Below, in pieces: positions 26,111-34,626 of a DNA stretch of 64,000 bases. Made by a program: the position numbers and the translations under genes. Under the pieces are notes generated by a model. That model searched no databases and was not told the DNA's origin. It saw only the letters and a program-made list of their open reading frames with translations. This stretch comes from Janthinobacterium lividum PAMC 25724 (GTDB lineage: Bacteria > Pseudomonadota > Gammaproteobacteria > Burkholderiales > Burkholderiaceae_D): NCBI GenBank assembly GCA_000242815.2, contig AHHB01000028.1:372001-436000 (forward strand), read 5' to 3'. Numbering within the stretch: the stretch's first letter is position 1; each line of letters opens with the position of its first letter.

Positions 26111-27523
26111 TTAGGATTTGTTGTTACTAAACATGGCATCGAACATGTTCGAATTCCGCGTCATTTGTTCCTGCAATACTTGCAGGCGCGAAAATTGATC
26201 AAGGAAACGCTTGTATGCCGTGTCATATTGGGCGGTGATGCGTTCACCGCTCTTGGTCAGGCTTTTCTGCAGCTTGTCCGTGGCTGCCTGACGCTGGACG
26301 ATCTGGCCTTTGGTGACATTGCTCCACTGGTTCAGCATCTTGTCGAGGCCGCCGAGCACGCCGGTAGGGGCCGACAGGCTGTTGTTGCCGAACAGTTTGT
26401 CCAGGCCGGCAGGATTGTCGGCCAGCTTGGCCGTCAGCTTGGCCGTATTCAGGCTGATGCTGCCGTCGCGCTGGGCGGTAATGCCATACGCTACCAGCGA
26501 CACGCCATCGACGTTCAGGCGCAAGGCATCACCCATGCTCGAGCGCAGGGCGTTCAGGCCGGAATCGTGGGCAAAGATGCCAGCGGCGATGTTTTTCTCC
26601 GGGTTGCCGGGACTCGCCAAGCCATCGATCACGTTTTTCAGCTTGTTGTAGGCGTCGACGAAGGCTTGCACATTGGCAATCGTGCCGGCGCTGTCACTGC
26701 CGACGGTCACGGTAAGTGGGCTCTCGCCTGTCGTCATGGCCTTGCTGAACGTCATTTTCACGTCCGGCACGTTGGTGAAGGTATTCGATGCCTGCTCGAT
26801 TTTGGTGCCAGTGCCCTGGGCGCCCAGCCAGACGACAGCATCCGTGGGCGCGACGAGGGTTTTTACGTCGCTTTGCAGCGCTGTCTGCAGCGCCGGATTG
26901 GTCACGCTGGCGGTGGTGATCGAGACGGCATTGGCGATACCGGTGAGATTGGATGTCAGCACCAGTTGCGCCTGGTTGCCGACATTGATGACCGATGCGG
27001 TGACGCGTGCATTATTCTTGCTGTCGCCATTGATGGCGGCAGCGATTTCCTGCGGCGTCAGGAAGGCGTCGCCATCCTTGTTGGCGGCCGTCAAGTCGAT
27101 ATTGAATGCGTTGTCGGCGGTAATAGCAGCTGAGGGATTGCCGATGCGCAGGGTCATGCTGCCGCCGCTGGCCGGTATCGTGCTGCTCAAGCCGCCATAC
27201 GAGGTCTGGCTGGCAGAGGCCAGTTGCTCGACAAAGAAGGCGTAGCTGCCCGGCGCCGCCTTGATGCCGGCCGTAGCTGAGCCATACGCGGTGTTGCTGA
27301 AAGTCGCAGCCTGCTTCAGCACGGATTTGTTGCCTGTCATGACCGACATGGCGCTCTGGAAGGTCGAGATGGCCGACTTCAGGTTGCCCAGCGCCGTACT
27401 GGTGTAGTTGGCCTGCGTAGTCTGAGCGGCCAGCGTCGATTTTTGCGCCGCCACTGATTTGGCAGCCAGTTTTTCCGCTGTGCCGATTGGATCGTATTGC
27501 GGTGAGGTAATTACGCTTGCCAT
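26111..27523 (-). CDS. fliD: Flagellar filament cap protein FliD (LafB-like)
   Basis: A 470-residue cap protein on which flagellin polymerises. The N-terminal axial part (SPQYDPIGTAEKLAAKSVAAQKSTL) and the coiled C-terminus (GERITAQYDTAYKRFLDQFSRLQVLQEQMTRNSNMFDAMF) are typical. The middle contains flagellin-like beta domains. Residues 148-159 form an EF-hand-like loop (NKDGDAFLTPQE), an unusual insertion. It is the first gene of the fliD-S-T-K-L-A-motAB segment. Confidence 0.93.
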   Translation of the reverse strand: MASVITSPQYDPIGTAEKLAAKSVAAQKSTLAAQTTQANYTSTALGNLKSAISTFQSAMSVMTGNKSVLKQAATFSNTAYGSATAGIKAAPGSYAFFVEQLASASQTSYGGLSSTIPASGGSMTLRIGNPSAAITADNAFNIDLTAANKDGDAFLTPQEIAAAINGDSKNNARVTASVINVGNQAQLVLTSNLTGIANAVSITTASVTNPALQTALQSDVKTLVAPTDAVVWLGAQGTGTKIEQASNTFTNVPDVKMTFSKAMTTGESPLTVTVGSDSAGTIANVQAFVDAYNKLKNVIDGLASPGNPEKNIAAGIFAHDSGLNALRSSMGDALRLNVDGVSLVAYGITAQRDGSISLNTAKLTAKLADNPAGLDKLFGNNSLSAPTGVLGGLDKMLNQWSNVTKGQIVQRQAATDKLQKSLTKSGERITAQYDTAYKRFLDQFSRLQVLQEQMTRNSNMFDAMFSNNKS

Positions 27524-27612
27524 GCCAGACTCCTAAATAAGGGGATATACCGGTACAAGGCGACCCCCATTCCCGTTTCGTGAAGTTTTCCTGAAAGAAA
27601 CTTACACAAACT

Positions 27613-28050
27613 TCATTTTACCTGCCCTCGGAACCAGAACTGCGTCGCCAGTTCGTCTTGCCGCTTGCCATCGACTCGTTGTTGCTCATTTGCAACATGT
27701 TTTTGTTTTTGTGTCAGCACCTGGTCTAGCACCTCGCGTTTGGCCCAGGCTGTGTTGAGGGCGCGCTGCGAGACGGCCATGTTGGCCTCGTGCAAGTGCA
27801 GATCGGTACGGTGCTGGTCGGCCATTTGCATGACCGCCTGCTTGAAATTGCCGCAGTTGACGGACAGCGCCAGGGGCAGGGCGCCGCTGGGGCCGCTATC
27901 CGTGCACAGACCAGTGAGCCGCTCCAGGTTTTTCTGGTAGCGCTCGCGCACGGCCGTCTGCGCCGCCATTTCGCCTTGCAGCCGTTCCACTTCCGTGCTG
28001 CGCAAGCCGACCAGAGTGGTCAGGTTGCGGATGGTATGCGCGTCGCTCAC
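27613..28050 (-). CDS. fliJ: Flagellar export protein FliJ
   Basis: A 145-residue, almost entirely coiled-coil protein (TTLVGLRSTEVERLQGEMAAQTAVRERYQKNLERL and LNTAWAKREVLDQVLTQKQKHVANEQQRVDGKRQDELATQFW). FliJ couples the FliI ATPase ring to FlhA. Size and position directly after fliI support the name. Confidence 0.85.
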   Translation of the reverse strand: MSDAHTIRNLTTLVGLRSTEVERLQGEMAAQTAVRERYQKNLERLTGLCTDSGPSGALPLALSVNCGNFKQAVMQMADQHRTDLHLHEANMAVSQRALNTAWAKREVLDQVLTQKQKHVANEQQRVDGKRQDELATQFWFRGQVK

Positions 28051-28058
28051 GTGTGCTC

Positions 28059-29369
28059 CTAGGCCATGATCTGTTCAAGTTGGGCTATGCACGGCCCCAT
28101 CGGCGCAGCTTCCTTGATGCCCTGGCACAGGAAGGCTTCGATGGGTGGGTGCAGTTGCACTGCGCGGTCGGTGATCGGGTCGGCACCGGGCACGTAGGCA
28201 CCGAGCGGGATCAGGTCGCGCACGCGCGCATGGCGCGCCATCGACGCTTTCAGCGCGCGTGCCGCTTGCATATGTTCGGGGGTGATCACCTGCGTCATGC
28301 AGCGGCTGATCGAGGCGGCGATGTCGATCGCAGGGTAGTGGCCGCGCTCGGCCAGTTCGCGCGTGAGCACGATGTGACCGTCGAGAATCGCACGCGCCGT
28401 GTCGACCACCGGGTCTTGCTGGTCGTCACCCTCGGCCAGCACCGTGTAGATGGCGCTCATGCTGCCTTCCGGGTGGGCGCCATTGCCGGCACTTTCCACC
28501 AGTTGCGGCAGGTTCGAAAAGACGGACGGCGGATAGCCGCGCGTGGCCGGCGGCTCGCCCAGGGCCAGGGCCACTTCGCGCAAGGCCATCGCATAGCGCG
28601 TCAGCGAGTCGACCAGCAGAAGTACATGCTTGCCCTGGTCGCGGTAATGCGCGGCAATTGAATGGCACAGTTCGGTGGCCATGATGCGCATCAACGGTGA
28701 TTCGTCTGCCGGTGCGATCACCAGCACGGCTTTTTTCAAGCCTTCGGCGCCGAGCGACTTTTCGACAAATTCGCGCACTTCGCGGCCCCGTTCGCCGATC
28801 AGGCCAACGACGACGACATCGGCCACGGTCTGGCGCGTGATCAGGCCCAGCAGCACGCTTTTCCCCACGCCGGAACCGGCCATCAATCCCACGCGCTGTC
28901 CCTTGCCCAGGGTCAGCATGCTGTTGATCGCCCGTACGCCCACGTCCAGCGGTTCGATCACCGGTTGTTTTTTCAGGGGATTGATTTTCGGCGGCGTCAC
29001 TTCCAGGATGTGCTCGCCACCGAGGCGGCCCAGGTCATCGATCGGTTCGCCCAGGCCATTGACCATGCGGCCCAGCCATGACGGGCCGATCTGCAGGCTC
29101 GCCTTGTCGGGCAAGGGCAACACTCGGGCGCCCGTGGTCAGGCCCGTGGCCTTCTTGAACGGCATCAGGTAGGACAGTTTTTCGCGGAAACCGACGACTT
29201 GTGCATCGAGCCACTCGCCGCTCACAGTTTCAATTTGACAACGCTGGCCCGTATGCAGGCGGCAGCCGGCGCTTTCCAGCAGCAAGCCGGAAGCGCCGAC
29301 CAGACGGCCGGTGGGTGTCGCGACCGGGATATCGCCGATCTCGAAGCTGCGCAGCGTGTCGGCGATCAT
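28059..29369 (-). CDS. fliI: Flagellum-specific export ATPase FliI
   Basis: A 436-residue type III secretion ATPase. Walker A is GLMAGSGVGKS, followed by GLIGERGREVREFVE, and Walker B is HVLLLVDSLTRYAMALRE. The DPVVDTARAILDGHIVLTRELAERGHYPAIDI motif is conserved. The start at 29369 overlaps the fliH stop (ATGA). The longer frame upstream overlaps fliH. It energises export together with FliH and FliJ. Confidence 0.96.
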   Translation of the reverse strand: MIADTLRSFEIGDIPVATPTGRLVGASGLLLESAGCRLHTGQRCQIETVSGEWLDAQVVGFREKLSYLMPFKKATGLTTGARVLPLPDKASLQIGPSWLGRMVNGLGEPIDDLGRLGGEHILEVTPPKINPLKKQPVIEPLDVGVRAINSMLTLGKGQRVGLMAGSGVGKSVLLGLITRQTVADVVVVGLIGERGREVREFVEKSLGAEGLKKAVLVIAPADESPLMRIMATELCHSIAAHYRDQGKHVLLLVDSLTRYAMALREVALALGEPPATRGYPPSVFSNLPQLVESAGNGAHPEGSMSAIYTVLAEGDDQQDPVVDTARAILDGHIVLTRELAERGHYPAIDIAASISRCMTQVITPEHMQAARALKASMARHARVRDLIPLGAYVPGADPITDRAVQLHPPIEAFLCQGIKEAAPMGPCIAQLEQIMA

Positions 29370-30055
29370 GCAGGCGCGCCCTGGTCCGCGTGTTCGGCGG
29401 CCAGCGCCAGATGGCTGCTCACCTGTTCCATACAGGCCGCGAGGCGCTGGTGGCAACCGGCGTCGACTTCATTGTCGCCGGCCTTGATGCGGCATTCGCC
29501 TGCGTCGAGGCGGGCGTCGGCGATCAGGTTCCAGCGCTTGGCGCGCTTCGGATCGAGTTCGCTGATGCGTTTGAGCTCTTCCGGATTGAGGAAGACATCG
29601 ATTTCTTCGCGCGTCGGCGGCATCGAGGCCAGGGTCTCGTCGACCAGGGCCAGCAATTGCACCGGTTGCAGCGCCAGTTCGGCGCGGATCACCTGGCGCG
29701 CCACCTTGGCCACCAGGTCGACTACTTCCTTGCGCTGCGCTTCGCGGTAATCGGCGCGCACTTTTTTCAGGTCGCGCAAGATAGCGTCGACGGGGCGCGC
29801 CAGGCGATCCAGCGCCACCAGGGTTTCATTGCGGCCTTCTTCGCGACCCTGCACCATGCCATCGCTGCGCCCGGAGTCGTAGCCGTCTTGCTGGCCTTGT
29901 ACCAGGCCCACTTCATAGCCGTCGCGCTGGCCCTGCTCGAAACCTTCCGAGACGGACGCCTGCCATTGACCATCGGTATCGTCGCTGGCGGCGCGCTGGC
30001 CGGCGGCGATGAATTGCGACAGGGGCGGGAAACGATACGAGCGAAAGTGTTTCAT
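29366..30055 (-). CDS. fliH: Flagellar assembly protein FliH
   Basis: A 229-residue regulator of the FliI ATPase. It contains the GxxxG-type repeat region (GFEQGQRDGYEVGLVQGQQDGYDSGRSDGMVQGREEG), typical of FliH helices, and a C-terminal vacuolar-ATPase-E-like domain (LVAKVARQVIRAELALQPVQLLALVDETLA). It overlaps fliG by four bases upstream and fliI downstream. Confidence 0.93.
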   Translation of the reverse strand: MKHFRSYRFPPLSQFIAAGQRAASDDTDGQWQASVSEGFEQGQRDGYEVGLVQGQQDGYDSGRSDGMVQGREEGRNETLVALDRLARPVDAILRDLKKVRADYREAQRKEVVDLVAKVARQVIRAELALQPVQLLALVDETLASMPPTREEIDVFLNPEELKRISELDPKRAKRWNLIADARLDAGECRIKAGDNEVDAGCHQRLAACMEQVSSHLALAAEHADQGAPA

Positions 30056-31092
30056 TCGATCACCGCTTCAGCAAACAGTTGCACTTCAATCTCACCCGCA
30101 TCGGCGAGGCCCTTGACGGTGGCCATGATTTCCTGGCGCGTCTGTTCAATACGGCTCATCGGCACAGGCCCGGAGCGGCGCATCATGTCTTCGAAGCTTT
30201 GTGCCTGGCGGCGCGGCATGGTTTTCAGTATGGCGTCGCGGATCGACGGCTCGGCGCCCTTTAGGGCGATGGCCCACTGCTCCATCGGCACGTCTTCCAG
30301 GATGCGCGTGAGCGTGGCATCGCTTTGCGTGGCCAGGATCAGGAAGTCGTACATGCTCAGTTCGATTTCCGAGACCACGTCCGGGTCGTGCGCGCGCAGC
30401 AGTTCGACCAGCGCGGCGCGGTTGCCCGGCATGCGGTTGAGGATCTCGGCGGCCTGGCGTATGCCTTCCACGCTGGTGCTTTGCGTGTCGAGCGTGCCCA
30501 GGCAGCGGCCCACCAATTCGTCGAGCTCGACCAGCAGATCGCGGTCGATCTCGTCTAAGCGCGCCAGGTTCAACAACACCAGGTCGCGCCCTTCGACGGG
30601 CAAGGCGTCGAGGATCTGGCCCGCCAGCGCGGGCGGCAAAAAGGCCAGGAACACGGCTTGCATCTGCACATGCTCGTTGACGATGTATTCGGCCAGCCAT
30701 TTCGGCGAGGCCCACTGCAGGCGCGCCATTTTCGGACGGATGGCGTCGCCATAAATATTGTTCAGCACGCTATTGGCGATATCGCTGCCCAGCGCCATGT
30801 CCAGCGAGCGCTTCAGGTAGCTGCGCGAAGCGCCGTGCACGCCGCTTTGCTGGCGATAGTCGTCGAAGAAGGTCTGCATGGCCGTTTTCACCGACTCAAC
30901 CTTGATGCCACTCATGCGCGACATCACTTGCGTCACTTCCAGCAACTCTTCGCGCGACAGGCAGCGCAGCACATTCGCTGCCTGCTCCTCGCCTATGCTG
31001 AGCAGGACGATGGCGGCTTGTTCCACGGGATTGAGGCCGACGTTTTCGTCCTCAGCATCATCGGGGGAATTATTGTTGTTGAGTTCGGCCAT
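30052..31092 (-). CDS. fliG: Flagellar motor switch protein FliG
   Basis: A 346-residue C-ring protein that interacts with MotA and FliM. The N-terminal domain binds FliF (LNPVEQAAIVLLSIGEEQAANVLRCLS). The middle domain has EHVQ at residues 140-143 where FliG normally has EHPQ. The C-terminal torque domain has ALKGAEPSIRDAILKTMPRRQAQSFEDMMRRSGPVP with the charged torque helix. The start at 31092 (MAELNNNN) was chosen because the upstream part lies within fliF. It overlaps fliF by about 20 bases. Confidence 0.95.
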   Translation of the reverse strand: MAELNNNNSPDDAEDENVGLNPVEQAAIVLLSIGEEQAANVLRCLSREELLEVTQVMSRMSGIKVESVKTAMQTFFDDYRQQSGVHGASRSYLKRSLDMALGSDIANSVLNNIYGDAIRPKMARLQWASPKWLAEYIVNEHVQMQAVFLAFLPPALAGQILDALPVEGRDLVLLNLARLDEIDRDLLVELDELVGRCLGTLDTQSTSVEGIRQAAEILNRMPGNRAALVELLRAHDPDVVSEIELSMYDFLILATQSDATLTRILEDVPMEQWAIALKGAEPSIRDAILKTMPRRQAQSFEDMMRRSGPVPMSRIEQTRQEIMATVKGLADAGEIEVQLFAEAVIE

Positions 31093-32794
31093 TTTTCTGC
31101 ATCCATTGTTTGACGACTTCGGCGACACGCTCGGGCTCTTTTTCAGCCAGCACTTTCAGGTGGTCGACCATCACGTCAACCGCCGAGCCTGGGGGGGGCA
31201 AGTTATAGTTTTCCAGCAGGGGCACGACAGGCATGGTGCCGCCGCCAGCGGCGCCTTCTAGCGCCAGTGGGTTGCCATTGGCGCCCAGGGCTGGCGCGCC
31301 TGCAGCGGCTGCGCCATTCGCGCCGGCCGCGCTGCTGCCGGCCAGTGCCATGGCAGGGTCGAGCTGTTTCAGTGTCGGCGGCGCCAGGCGCGTGGTCAGC
31401 AAACGCATCAGCGGACGCAGGATCAGGAAGTAAGCGAGTACGGCGCCCAGCGCATACAGCAGCCAGCTGCTGAAGTCGACGACGGTGTCGCGCTCTTCCC
31501 ACCATTGCGCCACGGGTGGTTTGGCAGGGAAGGCCAGCGCCGTCAGGCTGAGGCTATCGCCGCGCTGGGCGTTGATGCCCAGGCCGCTGTTGAGCATTTT
31601 TTCAATATTGCCCAGTTCGGCAGGGGTCCAGCCCGTTTTTGGATTCGGTGCGGCGGCGCTGTTGAGGACAACTGCGACGCTGAGTTTTTCCAGGCGGCCA
31701 CGGCTGCGCTTGATCTGCGTGATGCTGCGGTCATAGGCGTACTGGCGCGTGGTGGCGTTCTTGCGGGCCGTACCATCGTCCGACGGCTTCGGTGCGCCAT
31801 CGGCCGGCGCGGCGGCGCCCGCTGGTGCCGGCACGGCCGCCGCTGGCGGACGGTTCGACAGGCTGCCGGGAATGCCAGCCACGGTGCGGTTGCGTTCCTG
31901 CTCTTCACGCATCGCTTCGCTGGTGACTTTCGGGGCTTCGCCGTATTTTTCCAGCGTTTCGTCGACACGGTCGTTGTTCACTGAAGCCGTTACGCTGAGC
32001 TTGAAGTTGTCTTCGCCGATAACGGGGCCGAGCAGGCCGGAGACGTTGCGGCGGATTTCATCCTGGAACCGTTTCGCGCCTTCATTGCCGGCGGCCGAGG
32101 CATCGAAGCCGTCCGTCAGGTCGACGTGCGAGGACAGCAGGTTGCCGCCCTGGTCGACCAGGCTCACGCGCGTAGGTGCCAGGCTGGCAACGCTGCCGGC
32201 GACCATGTTGATGATGGCGGCGATCTGTTCCGGCGCCAGGGTGCGCCCCGGCTTTAGTGCCAGCACCACCGAAGCCGATGATTTGTCGCCATCGCTGGCG
32301 ACGAACGAGGTTGACTTGGCAATCGACAGATGCACGCGCGCCGAGGCGATCGCGTCCATCGTCATGATGCTTTGCGCCAATTCGCCCTCCAGGCCGCGGC
32401 GGAAGCGCACGTCCTGCACGAATTGCGATACGCCCAGCGGATCATTTTTGTCCATCAGTTCCAGGCCCGCCGGCAGTTGCGCCGTCACGCCCTTGGCAGC
32501 GAGCAACATGCGCACCTTGCCCAGCATGGCATCGGGCACCAGCACTTGGCCACTGTCCGGATGCACGCGGTAGGGGATGTGCTCGGCGTCCAGCGTGGCC
32601 ATCATGTCCGTTACGGCCACTTTTTCGCGCGCGCCAAACACCGGCTTGTAGTTGGCCTGGTCGCGCCAGGCATACATGGTGACCATGGCGGTGATGCCGA
32701 TGGCCAGCACGACGATGGGAAGCAGGTTTTTCAGCAAGGCGGGCGGGATGGCAGGCTGGGCACCAAGGCGCCAGCGCGCAAATGCGGACTTCAT
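31070..32794 (-). CDS. fliF: Flagellar MS-ring protein FliF
   Basis: A 574-residue MS-ring protein. An N-terminal membrane helix (LPIVVLAIGITAMVTMYAW) is followed by ring-building motifs RIHPDSG-like YRVHPDSGQVLVPD and LEGELAQSIMTMDAIASARVHLSIAK. A second membrane segment (SSWLLYALGAVLAYFLILRPLMRLL) lies near residues 440-465, before the C-terminal FliG-binding tail. Start 32794 (MKSAFARW) or 32806 are both possible; neither has a strong ribosome site. Confidence 0.95.
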   Translation of the reverse strand: MKSAFARWRLGAQPAIPPALLKNLLPIVVLAIGITAMVTMYAWRDQANYKPVFGAREKVAVTDMMATLDAEHIPYRVHPDSGQVLVPDAMLGKVRMLLAAKGVTAQLPAGLELMDKNDPLGVSQFVQDVRFRRGLEGELAQSIMTMDAIASARVHLSIAKSTSFVASDGDKSSASVVLALKPGRTLAPEQIAAIINMVAGSVASLAPTRVSLVDQGGNLLSSHVDLTDGFDASAAGNEGAKRFQDEIRRNVSGLLGPVIGEDNFKLSVTASVNNDRVDETLEKYGEAPKVTSEAMREEQERNRTVAGIPGSLSNRPPAAAVPAPAGAAAPADGAPKPSDDGTARKNATTRQYAYDRSITQIKRSRGRLEKLSVAVVLNSAAAPNPKTGWTPAELGNIEKMLNSGLGINAQRGDSLSLTALAFPAKPPVAQWWEERDTVVDFSSWLLYALGAVLAYFLILRPLMRLLTTRLAPPTLKQLDPAMALAGSSAAGANGAAAAGAPALGANGNPLALEGAAGGGTMPVVPLLENYNLPPPGSAVDVMVDHLKVLAEKEPERVAEVVKQWMQKNGRTQQQ

Positions 32795-32853
32795 GGGGGT
32801 AATCACTTGGGTAACTTTCGCTGGGAGGCTGGGCGTGGATCAGGACGTAAAGA

Positions 32854-33192
32854 TTACAGAGGCAGTTTGATGAGTTCGTCGACCGCGCCCATGACCTTGT
32901 TGCGCACTTGCATCAACATGGAAAAGGACAGGCTTGCTTCCTGGCTGGCCAGCATGGCGCCGACCATGTCGTCGCTCTTGCCACTGTCGACGTCGCTCAT
33001 TTTCTGTGCGGCCATGCGGTCGTCGCCATTGACCTTGCCGATGGCGTCTTTCATGCTTTGCGCAAATGAAAAGCCCGATTCTTGCGCTGTGCCGAACTGC
33101 GCGGCCGGTGCGATGCTGGCGCCCAAGGCGTGCGCGTCATTGCTCAGTGCTGCCAGATCGGCCTTGATCAGACCTGCGAGTTGGTTGCTCAT
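32854..33192 (-). CDS. fliE: Flagellar hook-basal body complex protein FliE
   Basis: A 112-residue protein linking the MS ring to the rod. It has the C-terminal FliE signature (GAMLASQEASLSFSMLMQVRNKVMGAVDELIKLPL). The start at 33192 follows GAGGG at good spacing, while the longer frame upstream lacks a site. It is the first gene of the long leftward operon, reading away from fliM. Confidence 0.93.
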   Translation of the reverse strand: MSNQLAGLIKADLAALSNDAHALGASIAPAAQFGTAQESGFSFAQSMKDAIGKVNGDDRMAAQKMSDVDSGKSDDMVGAMLASQEASLSFSMLMQVRNKVMGAVDELIKLPL

Positions 33193-33336
33193 GTTGCCCT
33201 CTACTTTCAATATGCGGTGACGTATCAATCAGAATTACTGGTATTGCCAATCCGGCACAAGCGCATGTGAATGCCTTCCTGTCCGCCGCGATGCGCAAGG
33301 CCCATCAGTCTTATCAGTTGCAACACCATCCGCTCA

Positions 33337-33370
33337 AGCAGATTCAAACAGCAGATTCAAGCAAATTCAG
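33337..33370. repeat. Triplicated 11-base direct repeat
   Basis: AGCAGATTCAA occurs at 33337-33347 and again at 33350-33360, followed by the degenerate AGCAAATTCAG at 33360-33370. The repeats are in an AT-rich control region and could be a protein-binding array or simple slippage. Confidence 0.5.
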
Positions 33371-33645
33371 CAAACCCACGCCGAGTGAGTTACGTGACCA
33401 TGACAACTATTGGTTATCTGATAAAAAGTTTCTGCTGGTCGCAAATAGCGTATGAAGACTGCCAAAAAAACCGGAATCAGGTAAGCGCAATGGCGTTCTG
33501 AAAATTTATATAATGTCGCTCCCAGCTTACCTCGGGGCAACTATAAAGTAAAGAGAGGATTGGTTTAAAAATATTGATATATGGCAATATTTGGCTTTTT
33601 CATGTATTGTTCAGCACTATAGTCATCTAGCATGCGATATAGTGC

Positions 33646-33657
33646 GCAAACGTTTGC
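33646..33657. promoter_or_regulatory. LacI/PurR-type operator-like palindrome
   Basis: GCAAACGTTTGC is a perfect 12-base palindrome, preceded by GC, and fits the CGCAAACGTTTGCG-type core bound by LacI/PurR-family repressors. It lies about 95 bases before the fliM start and just upstream of a candidate -10 box, so it could control the fliM-flhA operon. The identity of any regulator is inference. Confidence 0.45.
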
Positions 33658-33689
33658 TTGCGGACTTGCCTGCAAGGCCAAGATGATGC

Positions 33690-33718
33690 TGGTTTTAATT
33701 TCGGGCGATCCGTATAAT
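33690..33718 (+). promoter_or_regulatory. Candidate sigma-70 promoter of fliM operon
   Basis: A TATAAT hexamer at 33713-33718 lies 17 bases after the weak -35 element TGGTTT (33690-33695). It is about 25 bases before the fliM start. The -10 match is perfect and the -35 match is poor, suggesting an activator-dependent promoter. Confidence 0.35.
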
Positions 33719-33741
33719 TTGTCCTGCTACCGCAATACGAC

Positions 33742-34626
33742 ATGACCTTCATGATAACCACTAAGACAGATCAAACTGTGCGCCATCAAGTCCTCGATTC
33801 CTGTCTGCTCGGACGTCCTGTCCATTTGCTGCACGTATTCGGCGCCCAGCTGCGCGACGACCTGGCCGTGGTCCTGCGCCAGCCGACGAGCCGTCGCTAC
33901 TGGGGTAATTTCCAGATCGACGGCGTGACGTTGTCGCGCGTGGAAGACGAAGACGGCGTCAATCGCTGGCTGAGTTTTTCCACGCCGGCCCGTCAGGCGG
34001 GCTTTACGCTGGAACGCCAAATATTGCTGAGCGTGCTTAATTACCGCTACAGTAGCTCCAGCGCCAAGGGCGTGCTGCCCGATCCTGCGCAAGTGCGCGT
34101 GACGGCAACGGAAGAGCGCCTTGCTGTGGTGCTGGGACAACAGTTGATAAACAGTTTGTTCGCGCGCGTTCACAAAAACCTGCAAACGCTGGGTAAAGAT
34201 AGTGACATCGACACCACTGCCGAGGTCGCCGTGCAGTCGGGCGTGCACCCTTCGCGCGGCAGCTGGATCGCCACCGTTGCGCTCAGCGACCCCGCAGCCG
34301 GGCAGAGTGGCCACTTCTGGTTCTCGCTGGACAAGCATCTGATGGCCGATGTGCTGCGCGGCCTGCTGCCCGAGCGCGCGCAGGCCAAGAAAACATTGCG
34401 TGGCAGCGTGCGTCCGCTCGCCTCGCGCCTGCAAGTGACCCTGGAAGGCCGGCTGGTCAGCAAGCAGGTGCAGTTGGGTGCCTTGTTCGACCTGCGCGTG
34501 GGCGATGTGATTCCCGTCAGCCTGAGTCGTACCGACGTCATGCTCGACGATTCCCGTTTATTTACAGCGGCTGTTTCCGAACACAAGGGCAAGCTCTGTT
34601 TAACCTCATTTGAAGATGTCGAATAA
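33742..34626 (+). CDS. fliM: Flagellar motor switch protein FliM, short form
   Basis: A 294-residue FliM. The protein starts directly before the middle domain (MTFMITTKTDQTVRHQVLDSCLLGRPVHLLHVFGAQLRDDLAV) and lacks the N-terminal CheY-binding peptide of the usual type (LSQxEIDALL). The C-terminal FliN-like SpoA domain is present (LASRLQVTLEGRLVSKQVQLGALFDLRVGDVIPVSLSRTDVMLDDSRLF). Conservation of the middle domain is low. It begins the rightward operon fliM-N-P-Q-R-flhB-flhA. The start could also be 33751. Confidence 0.88.
   Translation: MTFMITTKTDQTVRHQVLDSCLLGRPVHLLHVFGAQLRDDLAVVLRQPTSRRYWGNFQIDGVTLSRVEDEDGVNRWLSFSTPARQAGFTLERQILLSVLNYRYSSSSAKGVLPDPAQVRVTATEERLAVVLGQQLINSLFARVHKNLQTLGKDSDIDTTAEVAVQSGVHPSRGSWIATVALSDPAAGQSGHFWFSLDKHLMADVLRGLLPERAQAKKTLRGSVRPLASRLQVTLEGRLVSKQVQLGALFDLRVGDVIPVSLSRTDVMLDDSRLFTAAVSEHKGKLCLTSFEDVE

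Larger units (their letters stand above)
33193..33741. other. AT-rich divergent control region between fliE and fliM
   Basis: About 550 bases, clearly more AT-rich than the flanking genes, separate the two divergent flagellar operons. In Flag-2 loci this position normally holds the sigma-54 activator gene lafK, but no such reading frame is present here. The region includes a short direct repeat (33337-33370), a perfect 12-base palindrome (33646-33657) and a TATAAT-type -10 candidate. A 62-codon frame at 33267-33455 has no recognisable features. Confidence 0.7.

Noticed and set aside
33267-33455. 62-codon open frame in the fliE-fliM gap
   Set aside because: No ribosome binding site, no recognisable motif, and the stretch is explained by AT-rich direct repeats in a control region.
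33582-33598. Sigma-54-like promoter (TGGC...TTGGC)
   Set aside because: The GG and GC elements are one base too close for a functional -24/-12 promoter, and no lafK-type activator gene is present.
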